This document shows, one piece after another, positions 53,038-61,619 of a stretch of 64,000 nt of DNA; position 1 is the first letter of the stretch, and the number at the start of each line of letters is the position of its first letter. The translations under genes and the position numbers were made by a program. The stretch spans positions 186,001 through 250,000 of the forward strand of contig NZ_OCNJ01000004.1 of the NCBI RefSeq assembly GCF_900230255.1. The letters are read 5' to 3'. This DNA comes from Caenispirillum bisanense (lineage in GTDB: Bacteria; Pseudomonadota; Alphaproteobacteria; Rhodospirillales; Rhodospirillaceae). The notes below the pieces were generated by a model. The model was given only the letters and a program-made list of their open reading frames with translations. It did no database searches and was not told the DNA's origin.

Positions 53038-53493
53038 TTACTTCTTGGCGGTGCCGGGAGCGGCCTTGGCGGCCTGGGCGACGACGCCCTTCAGCTCGTC
53101 CAGCACTTCGGTGAAGCGCTTGTTGAGCAGGTCGGCCACTTCGGTGTTCGACTTCGCCATCATCTCGGCCACTTCGCGGCCGTTGGAGACGGCGCGCTCG
53201 AAGGCTTCCTTGGTCAGCTCGGTCTGCTTGAGCATCTTGTCGGTCGGCGTGGAGGCGCCGGCGATGCCGGAGGCGGCGGCGGCGGCTTCCTCGACGGCCT
53301 GGCGGATCAGCTCGGCCTGGCGCTTCAGGATGGCCTGCATGCCCTCGAACGCCAGACGGTTGGCGGCGGTCATGGCTTCCAGGTTCTTCTGCTGGGTGGC
53401 GACCAGGGCGTCGACATCGACGCCGGGCACCTTCAGCTCGGACATGTACTTGGTCACATCGAAGTCGAACGGCATCTCGGTCTTGGCAGCCAT
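53038..53493 (-). CDS. Phasin family protein
   Basis: A 151-residue helical protein of the phasin family, which coats polyhydroxyalkanoate storage granules. Typical features are the opening MPFDFDVTKYMSELKVPGVD, the helix QQKNLEAMTAANRLAFEGMQ and the heptad-like LTKEAFERAVSNGREVAEMM. The C-terminus is Ala/Lys-rich (AAKAAPGTAKK). A strong GGGAGGTGACT ribosome site suggests abundant expression, and the terminator downstream makes it a single-gene unit. PHA synthesis genes are not in the window. Confidence 0.92.
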   Translation of the reverse strand: MAAKTEMPFDFDVTKYMSELKVPGVDVDALVATQQKNLEAMTAANRLAFEGMQAILKRQAELIRQAVEEAAAAASGIAGASTPTDKMLKQTELTKEAFERAVSNGREVAEMMAKSNTEVADLLNKRFTEVLDELKGVVAQAAKAAPGTAKK

Positions 53494-53619
53494 GAGTCAC
53501 CTCCCGGCAGATGGGGTTAAAAACTCGCTGGGTGACGGTATGTTTCGCAACTGCACAAGTCAAGCTGAAATATGCTGCGGCGCACAATGTGCGTCCTGCA
53601 CTTGCGAGCCAGAGTCGTT

Positions 53620-54339
53620 TCAATCGTCGTCGGGCGGCATTTCGGGCTCGTCACCGGGGCGCGTGGTGCGCGCCGGGGTCGCCGTCGCGGGAGCGGAGGC
53701 GACTCCGTCGCCGTCTCCGGCATCGGACGCCTCGGCGCCCTTGACCCGGCCGCCGCGGCCGAAGCCGGGCACCATGCCGCAGAGGTCGTCGACCGTCTTC
53801 AGCGCCTTGTCGAGGGCCGCCATGGTACGGGCGAGGTCGGGCGTGTCGTCCTGCACGAAGGTGCGCAGCACCCACAGATAGGTATAGGCGAGCCCCTTGA
53901 TGCGGACGTAACCGCCGAGGCCCGAGGCCGACACCCCCGCCGCCTCCAGCGTCACCGCCATGGAGCGGCCGAGCCGCAGTGCCGAATAAAGGCCGTCCAC
54001 CGGCCGCAGCGGCAGGCCGCGCAGGTAGGAGGCGATGGCGTCGCGGAACGGCTTCATGGCCTCGAAGCGCGCCATCAGCACGTCGAACAGGCGGTCGCGC
54101 ACGGGCTCCGACGGGTCGGCCTCGGTGCGGCCGGCGAGCGCCAGGCGGTCGGTGTAGCGGAAGGCCTCGTCCACCAGCGCCTCGTGGCCGGGGTGGGAGC
54201 GCAGCACCTCGTGCACGTCCAGGTCCGCCGCCAGCGCCACCTCGGCCGGCGTGACGCGCGCCCAGCCGCTGCGCTCGGCCACCGTCAGGACGGCGGCGCC
54301 GATGCGGTCGGGCAGGCTTTCGGTTTCGGCTTCGGGCAT
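53620..54339 (-). CDS. TetR-like transcriptional regulator
   Basis: A 239-residue protein. The first 70 residues fit a TetR helix-turn-helix (DRIGAAVLTVAERSGWARV, then PAEVALAADLDVHEVLRS and HPGHEALVDEAFRYTDRL), although the recognition helix is divergent. The remainder is helical, with a low-complexity acidic and Pro/Thr-rich tail from about residue 195. The start at 54339 has GGAGGAGGAGCGC as ribosome site; the ATG at 54354 lacks one. It follows proC by 42 bases on the same strand and may be co-transcribed. TetR assignment is reasonable but not certain. Confidence 0.68.
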   Translation of the reverse strand: MPEAETESLPDRIGAAVLTVAERSGWARVTPAEVALAADLDVHEVLRSHPGHEALVDEAFRYTDRLALAGRTEADPSEPVRDRLFDVLMARFEAMKPFRDAIASYLRGLPLRPVDGLYSALRLGRSMAVTLEAAGVSASGLGGYVRIKGLAYTYLWVLRTFVQDDTPDLARTMAALDKALKTVDDLCGMVPGFGRGGRVKGAEASDAGDGDGVASAPATATPARTTRPGDEPEMPPDDD

Positions 54340-54381
54340 GCGCTCCTCCTCCATCCTCTGCTGCGATAGGAAACTCCCGGC

Positions 54382-55179
54382 CTAGGACGCGAGTTCCTTC
54401 GACCGGCGGGCGGCGGCGGCCACCGCCCGTTCCATCAGCGCCGCCAGACCGTCGTCGGCCATGAGCACGTCGAGCGCCGCGGCGGTGGTGCCGTTGGGGC
54501 TGGTGACGTTCTTGCGCAGCTGCGCCGGCTCGTCGTCGCCGCAGCGGTGCATGAGCTCGCCGGCGCCGCACACGGTGGCGCGCGCCAGCTGGGCCGCCAG
54601 GCTGGCCGGCAGGCCGGCCGCCTCGCCGGCGCGGGCCAGGGTCTCGGCGAGCAGGAAGACATAGGCGGGGCCGGAGCCGGAAACGGCGGTGACGGCGTCC
54701 ATCTGGCCTTCGTCCTCCACCCAGGCGACCTGCCCCACCGCTTCCAGCAGCATGGTGCACTGGTCACGCATGGCGGGGCCGACGGCGTCGTTGGGGCAGC
54801 ACACGGTGATGCCGCGCCCGACCGCCGCCGGCGTGTTCGGCATGGCGCGCACGATGGCCGCATCCGCGCCCAGAAGCCGCTCGAAGCTGGCGAGCGTGCG
54901 CCCGGCGGCGATGGAGAGGAACACCGCACCGGCCGCGGCGAAGCGGGCATAGGCCGGCAGCACGTCGTCCATCACCTGCGGCTTCACCGCCAGCACCACC
55001 ACGTCGGGGCGGAACCCTTCGGGGATGCCGTCGGCGGCGGCCACCACCTTCACCGGCAGCTCGGCGCCGCCCGGCTCGACCACCACCACGTCTTCCGCCC
55101 GCAGCGACCTGTCGAGCCAGCCGGACAGCATGGCGCCGCCCATCTTGCCGCAGCCGACCAGAAGGATGGAAAGACTCAT
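54382..55179 (-). CDS. proC: Pyrroline-5-carboxylate reductase
   Basis: A 265-residue NAD(P)H-dependent reductase, the last step of proline synthesis. The Rossmann site is ILLVGCGKMGGAMLSGWLD at the N-terminus; the ProC signatures are RAMPNTPAAVGRGITV and VSGSGPAYVFLLAETLARAG, followed by the conserved substrate-site stretch QLRKNVTSPNGTTAAALDVL. Length is normal. It lies downstream of the ybjN-like gene on the same strand but with a terminator between them, so it probably has its own promoter near 55200. Confidence 0.95.
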   Translation of the reverse strand: MSLSILLVGCGKMGGAMLSGWLDRSLRAEDVVVVEPGGAELPVKVVAAADGIPEGFRPDVVVLAVKPQVMDDVLPAYARFAAAGAVFLSIAAGRTLASFERLLGADAAIVRAMPNTPAAVGRGITVCCPNDAVGPAMRDQCTMLLEAVGQVAWVEDEGQMDAVTAVSGSGPAYVFLLAETLARAGEAAGLPASLAAQLARATVCGAGELMHRCGDDEPAQLRKNVTSPNGTTAAALDVLMADDGLAALMERAVAAAARRSKELAS

Positions 55180-55275
55180 GGGGCCGTCTCCTCGCGACGC
55201 AGGGATTTCGATTCCCGCATGTAACGCCAGGACCGGCCGCTCTTACAAGCCCGGGTTGCCCGATCGCCGGGGAAA

Positions 55276-55318
55276 ACCGACCCGGGCGGCAGCCTTGGGG
55301 AGCACCGCCGCCCGGGTC
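55276..55318 (-). terminator. Rho-independent terminator of the YbjN-like gene
   Basis: GACCCGGGCGGC and GCCGCCCGGGTC form a perfect 12-base stem around a 16-base loop, followed on the minus strand by GGTTTTCC. It is 22 bases past the stop codon. Confidence 0.82.
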
Positions 55319-55339
55319 CGATGGCCGGCGAGGCGGGAG

Positions 55340-55837
55340 TCAGGCCTCGCCGACGGTATCCAGCATGGCCGCCGCGATGGCGTCCTGGGCGTTCTTGCCG
55401 CCCCACAGGCAGAACTGGAAGGCAGGATAGAAGCGCTCGCACTCGGCGACGGCGTGATCCATCATTTCCTCGAGCGTGTCCTCGTCGAGGCCGTGGCGCA
55501 GCATGGCGGTGTGGCGGAACAGCGGCACGCCGTCGTCGTGCCACAGGGCGAAGTGGCCGAGCCACAGGCGCTCGTTCAGCAGCGACAGCAGTTCGTAGAT
55601 GTCGGCGCGGCGGTTCTTCGGCACCTTCAGGTCGAAGGCGCAGGTGAAGTGCAGGCTTTCCAGGTCCTGCGACCAGGCGAAGAAGAGGGTGTAGTCGCAC
55701 CAGTGCCCGGGCACTTCCATCGCCGCCTCCAGTTCGGTGCGGCGATCGACGGCCCAGTCCTTGGTCAGGGCGATGGTTTCGACGAGATCGATGGGGTTGG
55801 CGTCAGTCGACGCGGCGTCGAGCGGGGCCGAATACAT
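55340..55837 (-). CDS. YbjN domain-containing protein
   Basis: A 165-residue YbjN-family protein. Family features are the N-terminal PIDLVETIALTKDWAVDRRT, the strand-rich YTLFFAWSQDLESLHFTCAF and DLKVPKNRRADIYELLSLLN, and the C-terminal helix region PAFQFCLWGGKNAQDAI. YbjN proteins resemble type III secretion chaperones and influence stress responses in enterics; in alphaproteobacteria the role is unknown. The start at 55837 has an excellent GGGAGGTG ribosome site, excluding the longer in-frame start at 56014. Confidence 0.88.
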   Translation of the reverse strand: MYSAPLDAASTDANPIDLVETIALTKDWAVDRRTELEAAMEVPGHWCDYTLFFAWSQDLESLHFTCAFDLKVPKNRRADIYELLSLLNERLWLGHFALWHDDGVPLFRHTAMLRHGLDEDTLEEMMDHAVAECERFYPAFQFCLWGGKNAQDAIAAAMLDTVGEA

Positions 55838-56142
55838 GCGGTCACCTCCCTGGCGCAGTGCGGAAAGGACGGGCCTCTCCGCGAGGATGGCGGCCGGGTC
55901 GGGTGACGCCTGTGGACAAATCTTGTTGTTCGGCCACCCCCTGGCCACAAGAAATAGCCTGCCAGACGACGCATAAGCGTGCAAGCACTCTGTTGCGCCC
56001 GCAAAACGAGGCATTCCGCCCTCGCCCGCCCGGTCATCGAAAATTCATTGTAGGTAAACGACTTGCCGACGCTTCCGCGCAACTGGAAAAGAAACGGCCC
56101 CGCCGTTCACTTGCGGCGGGGCCGACTGGACGGGTGGTCGCC
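55838..56142. other. 305-bp intergenic region with ubiK terminator and a nested palindrome
   Basis: No gene is seen. TCTTGT ... ACAAGA (55921-55926 and 55947-55952) encloses GGCCA-N5-TGGCC (55932-55946), forming a nested inverted repeat about 90 bases upstream of the YbjN-like start, which may be an operator or an RNA fold. The right end carries the terminator of the ubiK-type gene. The rest shows nothing recognisable. Confidence 0.45.
56087..56124 (-). terminator. Rho-independent terminator of the ubiK-type gene
   Basis: CGGCCCCGCCG and CGGCGGGGCCG make a perfect 11-base stem, followed on the minus strand by TTTCTTTT. It is 18 bases past the stop codon. Confidence 0.88.
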
Positions 56143-56562
56143 TCACTCGGGCTTGTCGGAACCTTCGCCGCCTTCGGGGCCGCCTTCCGGCGCCGGCGTC
56201 TCGGCGGTCACGGTCTTCGGCTTGGCCGCCTTGGGCGCCGCCGAGTTGCGATGCGCCTTCAGCCGGCGGGTGGCGTTGACCGACGACGCCGAGGTCGACG
56301 GGCGGGTGGCGGGCTTGCGCTTCTGGGCGTCTTCCAGCTCGGCGAGGCGGGCGGCCAGGCGCTCGTTCTCGGCCCGCGCCTCGGCGGCCATGGCGCGCAC
56401 GGCCTCGAATTCCTCGCGCGTCACCAGGTCCATCTCGGCGAGCACGCGCTCCAGCCGATAGCGGATGATGCCCTCGATCTCGTCGCGCACGCCGGTGAGC
56501 GCGCCGAGGGCGCCGCCGGCCACGCGGGCGAGATCGTCGAACAGGCGGTTCTGGGTCTGCAT
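56143..56562 (-). CDS. ubiK: Accessory factor UbiK family protein
   Basis: A 139-residue protein. Residues 1-85 form the BMFP/UbiK-type amphipathic and coiled-coil region: NRLFDDLARVAGGALGALTG, then the heptads of LVTREEFEAVRAMAAEARAE and ARLAELEDA. UbiK assists the ubiquinone synthesis complex in proteobacteria and can form trimers with UbiJ. The C-terminal 55 residues are a Lys/Pro/Ala-rich tail, longer than in short homologues. The ATG at 56562 is supported by the family start. It is divergent from hldD. Confidence 0.85.
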   Translation of the reverse strand: MQTQNRLFDDLARVAGGALGALTGVRDEIEGIIRYRLERVLAEMDLVTREEFEAVRAMAAEARAENERLAARLAELEDAQKRKPATRPSTSASSVNATRRLKAHRNSAAPKAAKPKTVTAETPAPEGGPEGGEGSDKPE

Positions 56563-56679
56563 GATCGGGCTGCCTTCTGCTCTGGCCGGGCGGCGTGGGG
56601 GCCTGCATCCGGCGAATCCTGAAGCGGAGTATGGGTTGCCGCACAACGCCTTGCAACCGCACAACGCGCCGCCCACGCC

Positions 56680-56708
56680 TTGCGGTGGCGCCGGGGCGGG
56701 CCTATAAC
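56680..56708 (+). promoter_or_regulatory. Candidate sigma-70 promoter of the hldD operon
   Basis: TTGCGG (56680-56685), a 17-base spacer, and TATAAC (56703-56708) end 34 bases before the hldD start. The spacing and sequences fit a housekeeping promoter. Confidence 0.6.
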
Positions 56709-56742
56709 CGGACGGCCTGCGGATCTTCGGGAGTTTTCGCGC

Positions 56743-57729
56743 ATGTACGTCGTCACCGGCGGCGCCGGCTTCATCGGCTCCAACATCCTCGCCGCCCTGG
56801 AAGCGCGCGGCGGCTCCGACCTGGTGGTGGTGGACCGGCTGCGCGACGGCGGCAAGTGGCGCAACGTCGCCAAGCGCGAACTGTCGGACATCGTGGCGCC
56901 CGAGCGCCTGTTCGACTTCCTCGACGGCCACCGCACGCGCATCGAGGCGATCTTCCACATGGGCGCCATCTCGGCCACCACCGAGCGCGACGCCGACAAG
57001 ATCGTGGAGAACAACTTCAACCTCTCCATCGCCCTGTGGAAGTGGTGCACGGTGAACCGGGTGCGGCTGATCTATGCCTCCTCGGCCGCCACCTACGGCG
57101 ACGGCGCGGCCGGCTTCGTCGACGACATGGCGCCCGGGCATCTGGCGACCCTGCGCCCGCTCAACGCCTACGGCTGGTCCAAGCATCTGTTCGACCGCCG
57201 CATCTCGCGCCGCATGCTGGAGCACCGCGAGGCGCCGCCGCAGTGGGCGGGCCTCAAGTTCTTCAACGTCTACGGGCCCAACGAATACCACAAGGGCCCG
57301 CAGTCGAGCGTCGTCAGCCAGGTCTATCCCAAGGCCGCGGTGGACGCGCACTTCGACCTGTTCCGCAGCCACAATCCGCGCTACCCCGACGGCGGCCAGC
57401 TGCGCGACTTCGTCTACGTGAAAGACGTTGTCGACGTGATGATGTGGCTGCTCGACACCCCGACCGTCTCCGGCCTGTTCAACGTCGGCACCGGCAAGGC
57501 GCGGTCCTTCGCCGACCTCGCCGCGGCGGTCTACACCGCCCTCGGCAAGGCACCGAACCTGCGGTTCAAGGACATGCCGGTGGAACTGCGCGACAAGTAC
57601 CAGTACTTCACCCAGGCGGACATGAGCCGCCTGCGTGCCGCCGGCTACGACAAGCCCTTCACCGAGCTGGAGGACGGCGTCGCCGACTACGTGCAGCGCT
57701 ACCTCGACACCGCCGACCCCTACCAGTGA
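56743..57729 (+). CDS. hldD: ADP-glyceromanno-heptose 6-epimerase
   Basis: A 328-residue short-chain dehydrogenase/epimerase-type enzyme that converts ADP-D-glycero- to ADP-L-glycero-manno-heptose for the LPS core. The NADP site VVTGGAGFIGSNILAAL is at the N-terminus, and the catalytic Tyr143 and Lys147 are in NAYGWSKHLFD. Other HldD features are FHMGAISATTERDADKI, NVYGPNEYHKGPQSSV and the C-terminal RFKDMPVELRDKYQYFTQA. The start at 56743 puts the dinucleotide fold at the very N-terminus. It leads an operon with lgt, 19 bases downstream. Confidence 0.94.
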   Translation: MYVVTGGAGFIGSNILAALEARGGSDLVVVDRLRDGGKWRNVAKRELSDIVAPERLFDFLDGHRTRIEAIFHMGAISATTERDADKIVENNFNLSIALWKWCTVNRVRLIYASSAATYGDGAAGFVDDMAPGHLATLRPLNAYGWSKHLFDRRISRRMLEHREAPPQWAGLKFFNVYGPNEYHKGPQSSVVSQVYPKAAVDAHFDLFRSHNPRYPDGGQLRDFVYVKDVVDVMMWLLDTPTVSGLFNVGTGKARSFADLAAAVYTALGKAPNLRFKDMPVELRDKYQYFTQADMSRLRAAGYDKPFTELEDGVADYVQRYLDTADPYQ

Positions 57730-57748
57730 GCGGCAGGAGCCCCGACCG

Positions 57749-58582
57749 TTGCTGACCTTCGCCCTGCCCTTCCCCGCCATCGACCCGATCGCCATCGAGC
57801 TCGGCCCGCTCGCCATCCGCTGGTACGCCCTCGCCTACCTGACCGGGCTGCTGGGCGGCTGGTGGTACCTGCGCTTCCTCGCCCGCCGCACGCCCGGCGG
57901 CCCCAACGACGTGCAGGTCGACGACTTCCTGGTGTGGGCGACGCTCGGCGTGGTGCTGGGCGGGCGGCTCGGCTACGTGCTGTTCTACAAGCCGTCCTAT
58001 TACCTCGCGAATCCGCTCGACATCCTGAAGGTGTGGCAGGGCGGCATGGCCTTCCACGGCGGCGTGCTCGGCGTCCTCGTCGCCATCTACCTGTTCTCGC
58101 GCCTGCGCAAACTGTCGTTCCTGCGCCTGGGTGACCTGGTCTGCGCCGTGGTGCCCATCGGCCTGTTCTTCGGCCGCATCGCCAACTTCATCAACGGCGA
58201 GCTGTGGGGCCGCCCGGCGCCCGACGTGCCGTGGGCCTTCGTGTTCCCCCACGGCGGCGACGTGCCGCGCCACCCGAGCCAGCTCTATGAAGCGGTGCTC
58301 GAAGGCCTCGTGCTGTTCGTCGTGCTGCACCTGCTGTGGCGCGTGACCGCCCTGCGCGAGCGCCAGGGCTTCATCGCCGGCGCCTTCCTGGCCGGCTACG
58401 GCATCAGCCGCTTCATCGTCGAATTCTTCCGCGAGCCCGACGACTTCCTCGGCACCGTCGCCGCCGGCATGACCATGGGTCAGCTGCTGTCGCTGCCCAT
58501 GATCCTGGTGGGCGCGGCCCTGATGATCGCCTCCGGCCGGTTCCGCTCCACCGAGCCGAACGGCGGCGGGCGGGCGGCATGA
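57749..58582 (+). CDS. lgt: Prolipoprotein diacylglyceryl transferase
   Basis: A 277-residue inner-membrane enzyme with about seven helices that transfers diacylglycerol from phosphatidylglycerol to the lipobox Cys of prelipoproteins. The Lgt signature GRIANFINGELWGR, the conserved GLGIRWYALAY-type start (GPLAIRWYALAYLTGLLG), GGMAFHGGVLG and RHPSQLYEAVLEG are all present. The start is a TTG at 57749 with CAGGAG at the correct distance, since no ATG precedes the conserved first helix after hldD ends. Its stop overlaps the next gene's start (ATGA). Confidence 0.92.
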   Translation: MLTFALPFPAIDPIAIELGPLAIRWYALAYLTGLLGGWWYLRFLARRTPGGPNDVQVDDFLVWATLGVVLGGRLGYVLFYKPSYYLANPLDILKVWQGGMAFHGGVLGVLVAIYLFSRLRKLSFLRLGDLVCAVVPIGLFFGRIANFINGELWGRPAPDVPWAFVFPHGGDVPRHPSQLYEAVLEGLVLFVVLHLLWRVTALRERQGFIAGAFLAGYGISRFIVEFFREPDDFLGTVAAGMTMGQLLSLPMILVGAALMIASGRFRSTEPNGGGRAA

Positions 58583-59682
58583 GCGGCGGCGGCACCGAAA
58601 GCGACATCGCCGCGGTCCTGCGCGACCGCATCCGCGCCGCCGGCTCCGTGCCGTTCGAGGAGTTCATGGGCGAGGCCATCGCCGCCTATTACGGGCGCGG
58701 CGACGTGTTCGGCCGCGACGGCGACTTCACCACGGCCCCCGAGATCAGCCAGATGTTCGGCGAGATCCTCGGCCTGTGGTGCGCGGTGGCGTGGCAGCTC
58801 ATGGGCAAGCCGGCCCGCATCGCCCTGGTGGAACTCGGCCCGGGGCGCGGCACTCTCATGTGCGACATGCTGCGGGCGAGCCGCCTGCTGCCGCCGTTCC
58901 GCGCCGCGCTGTCGGTGCATCTGGTGGAGCGCAGCCTGCCGCTCCGCCGCCTGCAGGAGCGGGCGCTGGCGCCGGAGGGCGTCACGCCGGTGTGGCACGA
59001 CCACGTCGCCGACCTGCCCGCCGACGTTCCGCTCCTCGTCGTCGCCAACGAATTCTTCGACGCCCTGCCGGTGCGCCAGGTGATGCGCACGCCGGACGCC
59101 TGGCACGAGCGCCACGTGACGCTCAACGACGACGGCGCCTTCGCCTTCACCCTCGGCCCGGCGGTGCCCGATGCCGAGGTGCCGGCCGCCGTCGGCCCGT
59201 GCCGGCCCGGCAGCATCGTCGAGCTCTGCCCCGCCGGCCGCGCCATCGGCGGCGAGCTGGCGGCCCGGCTGGCGCGGCAGGGCGGCGTCGGGCTGGTGCT
59301 CGACTACGGCTACGTCCGCTCCGCCGCCGGCGACAGCGTGCAGGCGCTGAAGCGCCACGCCTACCACCCCGTGCTAGCCGACGTCGGGCAGGTGGACCTG
59401 ACCGCCCACGTCGACTTCCAGGCCCTCGGCGACGCCGCGGCGACGGCCGGCGCGCGGGTGCAGGGACCGGTGACGCAGGGCGCCTTCCTGACCGCGCTCG
59501 GCATCAACCAGCGCGCGGAAGTTCTCGCTGCCAACGCTGCACCGCAACATGCGGAGGACGTACATAAAGCCTTACATCGCTTGATTGATCCCGCGGAAAT
59601 GGGCACCTTGTTCAAGGTCTTGGCGCTGGCTCATCCGGCGCTGCCGACCCTTCCGGGCTTTGAGGGATCCACCTCCGCATGA
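58579..59682 (+). CDS. Class I SAM-dependent methyltransferase, NDUFAF7/MidA family
   Basis: A 367-residue methyltransferase related to mitochondrial MidA/NDUFAF7, which methylates an arginine of a complex I subunit. It begins with the family helix IRAAGSVPFEEFMGEAIAAY, has GDFTTAPEISQMFGEILGLW, the SAM site VELGPGRGTLMCDMLRA and the conserved LLVVANEFFDALPVRQ and LVLDYGYVRSAAGDSVQAL. In bacteria the substrate is not certain; a respiratory complex I role is plausible. It is coupled by four-base overlaps to lgt and pgeF. Confidence 0.92.
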   Translation: MSGGGTESDIAAVLRDRIRAAGSVPFEEFMGEAIAAYYGRGDVFGRDGDFTTAPEISQMFGEILGLWCAVAWQLMGKPARIALVELGPGRGTLMCDMLRASRLLPPFRAALSVHLVERSLPLRRLQERALAPEGVTPVWHDHVADLPADVPLLVVANEFFDALPVRQVMRTPDAWHERHVTLNDDGAFAFTLGPAVPDAEVPAAVGPCRPGSIVELCPAGRAIGGELAARLARQGGVGLVLDYGYVRSAAGDSVQALKRHAYHPVLADVGQVDLTAHVDFQALGDAAATAGARVQGPVTQGAFLTALGINQRAEVLAANAAPQHAEDVHKALHRLIDPAEMGTLFKVLALAHPALPTLPGFEGSTSA

Positions 59683-60446
59683 TTACCGTCTCCGCGCTGA
59701 ACGCGCTGTCCAACGTCCGTCATGCCTATTTCACCAGGAACCACGGTGTCTCGACGGGCGCGTTCGAGAGTCTCAACTGCGGGTTCGGGTCGGGCGACGA
59801 CGCGGCGAACGTGCGCAAGAACCGGGCGATCGCCATGGAGCGCATGGAGATGCCACCGGAAGGGCTGGTCACCGCCAAGCAGGAACATTCCACCACCGTG
59901 CTCGTGGTCGACAAGCCGTGGGACAACGAGAACCCGCCGGTGGCCGACGGGCTGGTCACCACGGTGCCGCGCCTCGTGGTCGGCGTGCTGACCGCCGACT
60001 GCGCGCCGGTGCTCATGGCCGACGGCACCGCCGGCGTGGTCGCCGCCGTGCATGCCGGCTGGCGCGGGGCGCTGTCGGGCGTGCTCGACCGCGCCGTCGC
60101 CGTGATGATCGAACAGGGCGCCTCGCTCGACCGCATCATCGCCGGCATCGGCCCCTGCATCGGCCAGCGCTCCTACGAGGTGGGGCCGGAGTTCCCGCAG
60201 GCCTTCATCGACGACGACGGCAACAACGAGCACTACTTCAGCCCGTCGGGCCGCGACGGGCACTTCCGCTTCGACCTGCCGGGCTACGTGGCGCGCCGCC
60301 TCGCCCTCATCGGCATCACCATGGTCATGCCGACGCCGTGCGACACCTTCCGCGAGGAGGGACGGTTCTTCAGCTACCGCCGCAACACGCTGCGCGGCGT
60401 GAAGGACTACGGCCGCCAGCTGTCCGCCATCGCCATCGAGCGCTGA
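59679..60446 (+). CDS. pgeF: Peptidoglycan editing factor PgeF (laccase-domain, YfiH type)
   Basis: A 255-residue laccase-domain protein. The metal-site motifs are VVGVLTADCAPVLMAD, VHAGWRGALSG and IGPCIGQRSYEVG, with the opening HAYFTRNHGVSTGAFESLN. In E. coli YfiH/PgeF removes wrongly incorporated serine from peptidoglycan precursors; purine nucleoside phosphorylase activity is reported for relatives. It overlaps the upstream methyltransferase gene by four bases and precedes a lipoprotein gene by 15 bases, so it sits in the hldD-lgt operon. Confidence 0.93.
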   Translation: MITVSALNALSNVRHAYFTRNHGVSTGAFESLNCGFGSGDDAANVRKNRAIAMERMEMPPEGLVTAKQEHSTTVLVVDKPWDNENPPVADGLVTTVPRLVVGVLTADCAPVLMADGTAGVVAAVHAGWRGALSGVLDRAVAVMIEQGASLDRIIAGIGPCIGQRSYEVGPEFPQAFIDDDGNNEHYFSPSGRDGHFRFDLPGYVARRLALIGITMVMPTPCDTFREEGRFFSYRRNTLRGVKDYGRQLSAIAIER

Positions 60447-60461
60447 TCGCAAGGCACGCCC

Positions 60462-61454
60462 ATGCTGCTGCCGCGCCGGCCCCTCGTCGCGCCGATCCTG
60501 GGTTTCGCCGCGGTGCTGCTGCTGGCCGCCTGCGCGCAGCCGCCGCGGCCGTTCGGGCGCGGCTGGGACGACGGCGCGCAGGACCTCCGCCGGCCGGTGA
60601 CCGGCACCACCGTCGCCGTCGTACCCGTGCCCGGCCTGCCGCCGCTCCTCGCCCAGGAACTGGCCGAAGCCCTGGCCGCCGGCCTGGCGGCGCAGGAGGT
60701 GCCGGCCCGCGTCACCCCCGACGGCGGCCTGCCCGGCGACCATCGTCTGTTCGGACAGGTGCTGGCGGTGGAGCCCGATCCCGCCTCCGACACGCTGCTG
60801 GTGGAGATCGCGCTGGAGTTGCGCGACTCCGCGGGTGTGCCCGTCATGCTGCATCGCCTGCGCGACCGCGTGACCGGCGCCCTGTGGGGCGGCACCCCCG
60901 CCGATGCGACCGAGGCGGAGCGCCTCGCCGCCCGCATGACCGCGGCCGCGGCGGCCGCCTTCGCCGGCGCCGAGCGGGCGCTGGTGCCGGTGCCGAGCGG
61001 CGAGCCCGAGGGCCTGCATCAGGGCGGCGGCCCGACCGCCCCGCCGCCGCCGCGCGAGGCCCTGGCCGTGCTGCCGCGGGTCGAGGTGCTGGCCGTCAGC
61101 GGCGCCCCGCGCGGCGGCAGCAACAACGAGGTGCTGGCCGCCGCGCTGCGCTCGGTGCTGCGTGACGTCGGCGTGCCGCTGACCGCCGACGCGGCGGCGG
61201 CGCAGGCGACGGTCGCGGCCGTCGTCACCCTGAAGCCCGTGGCGGGCGACCAGCAGGAACACATCCGCGTCGTCTGGTCGGTGCATGCGCCCGACGGCAC
61301 CGAGATCGGCGTGGTGAAGCAGGAGAACATGCTGCCGAAGGGCTATGCCGAGGAGCAGTGGCCGGACCTGTCCTATCTCATCGCCGGGTCGGCGGTGGAC
61401 GGCATCGTGCCGCTGCTGCGCGAGGTGCAGGAGCGCGGCGCCGCCGGCGGATGA
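60462..61454 (+). CDS. Hypothetical lipoprotein
   Basis: A 330-residue exported lipoprotein. The signal peptide (VAPILGFAAVLLLAACAQ) has a lipobox L-A-A-C with Cys24, so it is acylated by Lgt, which is encoded four genes upstream. The mature protein is Ala/Pro-rich with no recognised domain; there are two similar-looking strand/helix blocks, around VAVVPVPGLPPLLAQELAEA and LPRVEVLAVSGAPRGGSNNE, suggesting an internal repeat of a small alpha/beta unit. The C-terminal half predicts a soluble periplasmic fold. Function unknown. Confidence 0.82.
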   Translation: MLLPRRPLVAPILGFAAVLLLAACAQPPRPFGRGWDDGAQDLRRPVTGTTVAVVPVPGLPPLLAQELAEALAAGLAAQEVPARVTPDGGLPGDHRLFGQVLAVEPDPASDTLLVEIALELRDSAGVPVMLHRLRDRVTGALWGGTPADATEAERLAARMTAAAAAAFAGAERALVPVPSGEPEGLHQGGGPTAPPPPREALAVLPRVEVLAVSGAPRGGSNNEVLAAALRSVLRDVGVPLTADAAAAQATVAAVVTLKPVAGDQQEHIRVVWSVHAPDGTEIGVVKQENMLPKGYAEEQWPDLSYLIAGSAVDGIVPLLREVQERGAAGG

Positions 61455-61619
61455 TCCGCCGGGAACGGCGGAAAACCGCTTGCCAGGGCACCGTGACAGG
61501 GCCGTGAAGACGGGTTTACACCCCGGGGTGCCGTTGATAAAGTCCGCCGCGCCCGGTGCCGCCCCGCAACCGGGCTTCAGCGTTTTTCCCCCTTCACTGC
61601 GCCCCGGGATCCGAAGGCA

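Noticed and set aside
55200-55225. A TTCGATTCCC sequence resembling a tRNA T-arm
   Set aside because: No acceptor, D or anticodon arms can be built around it; it is a short GGGA/TCCC hairpin upstream of proC.
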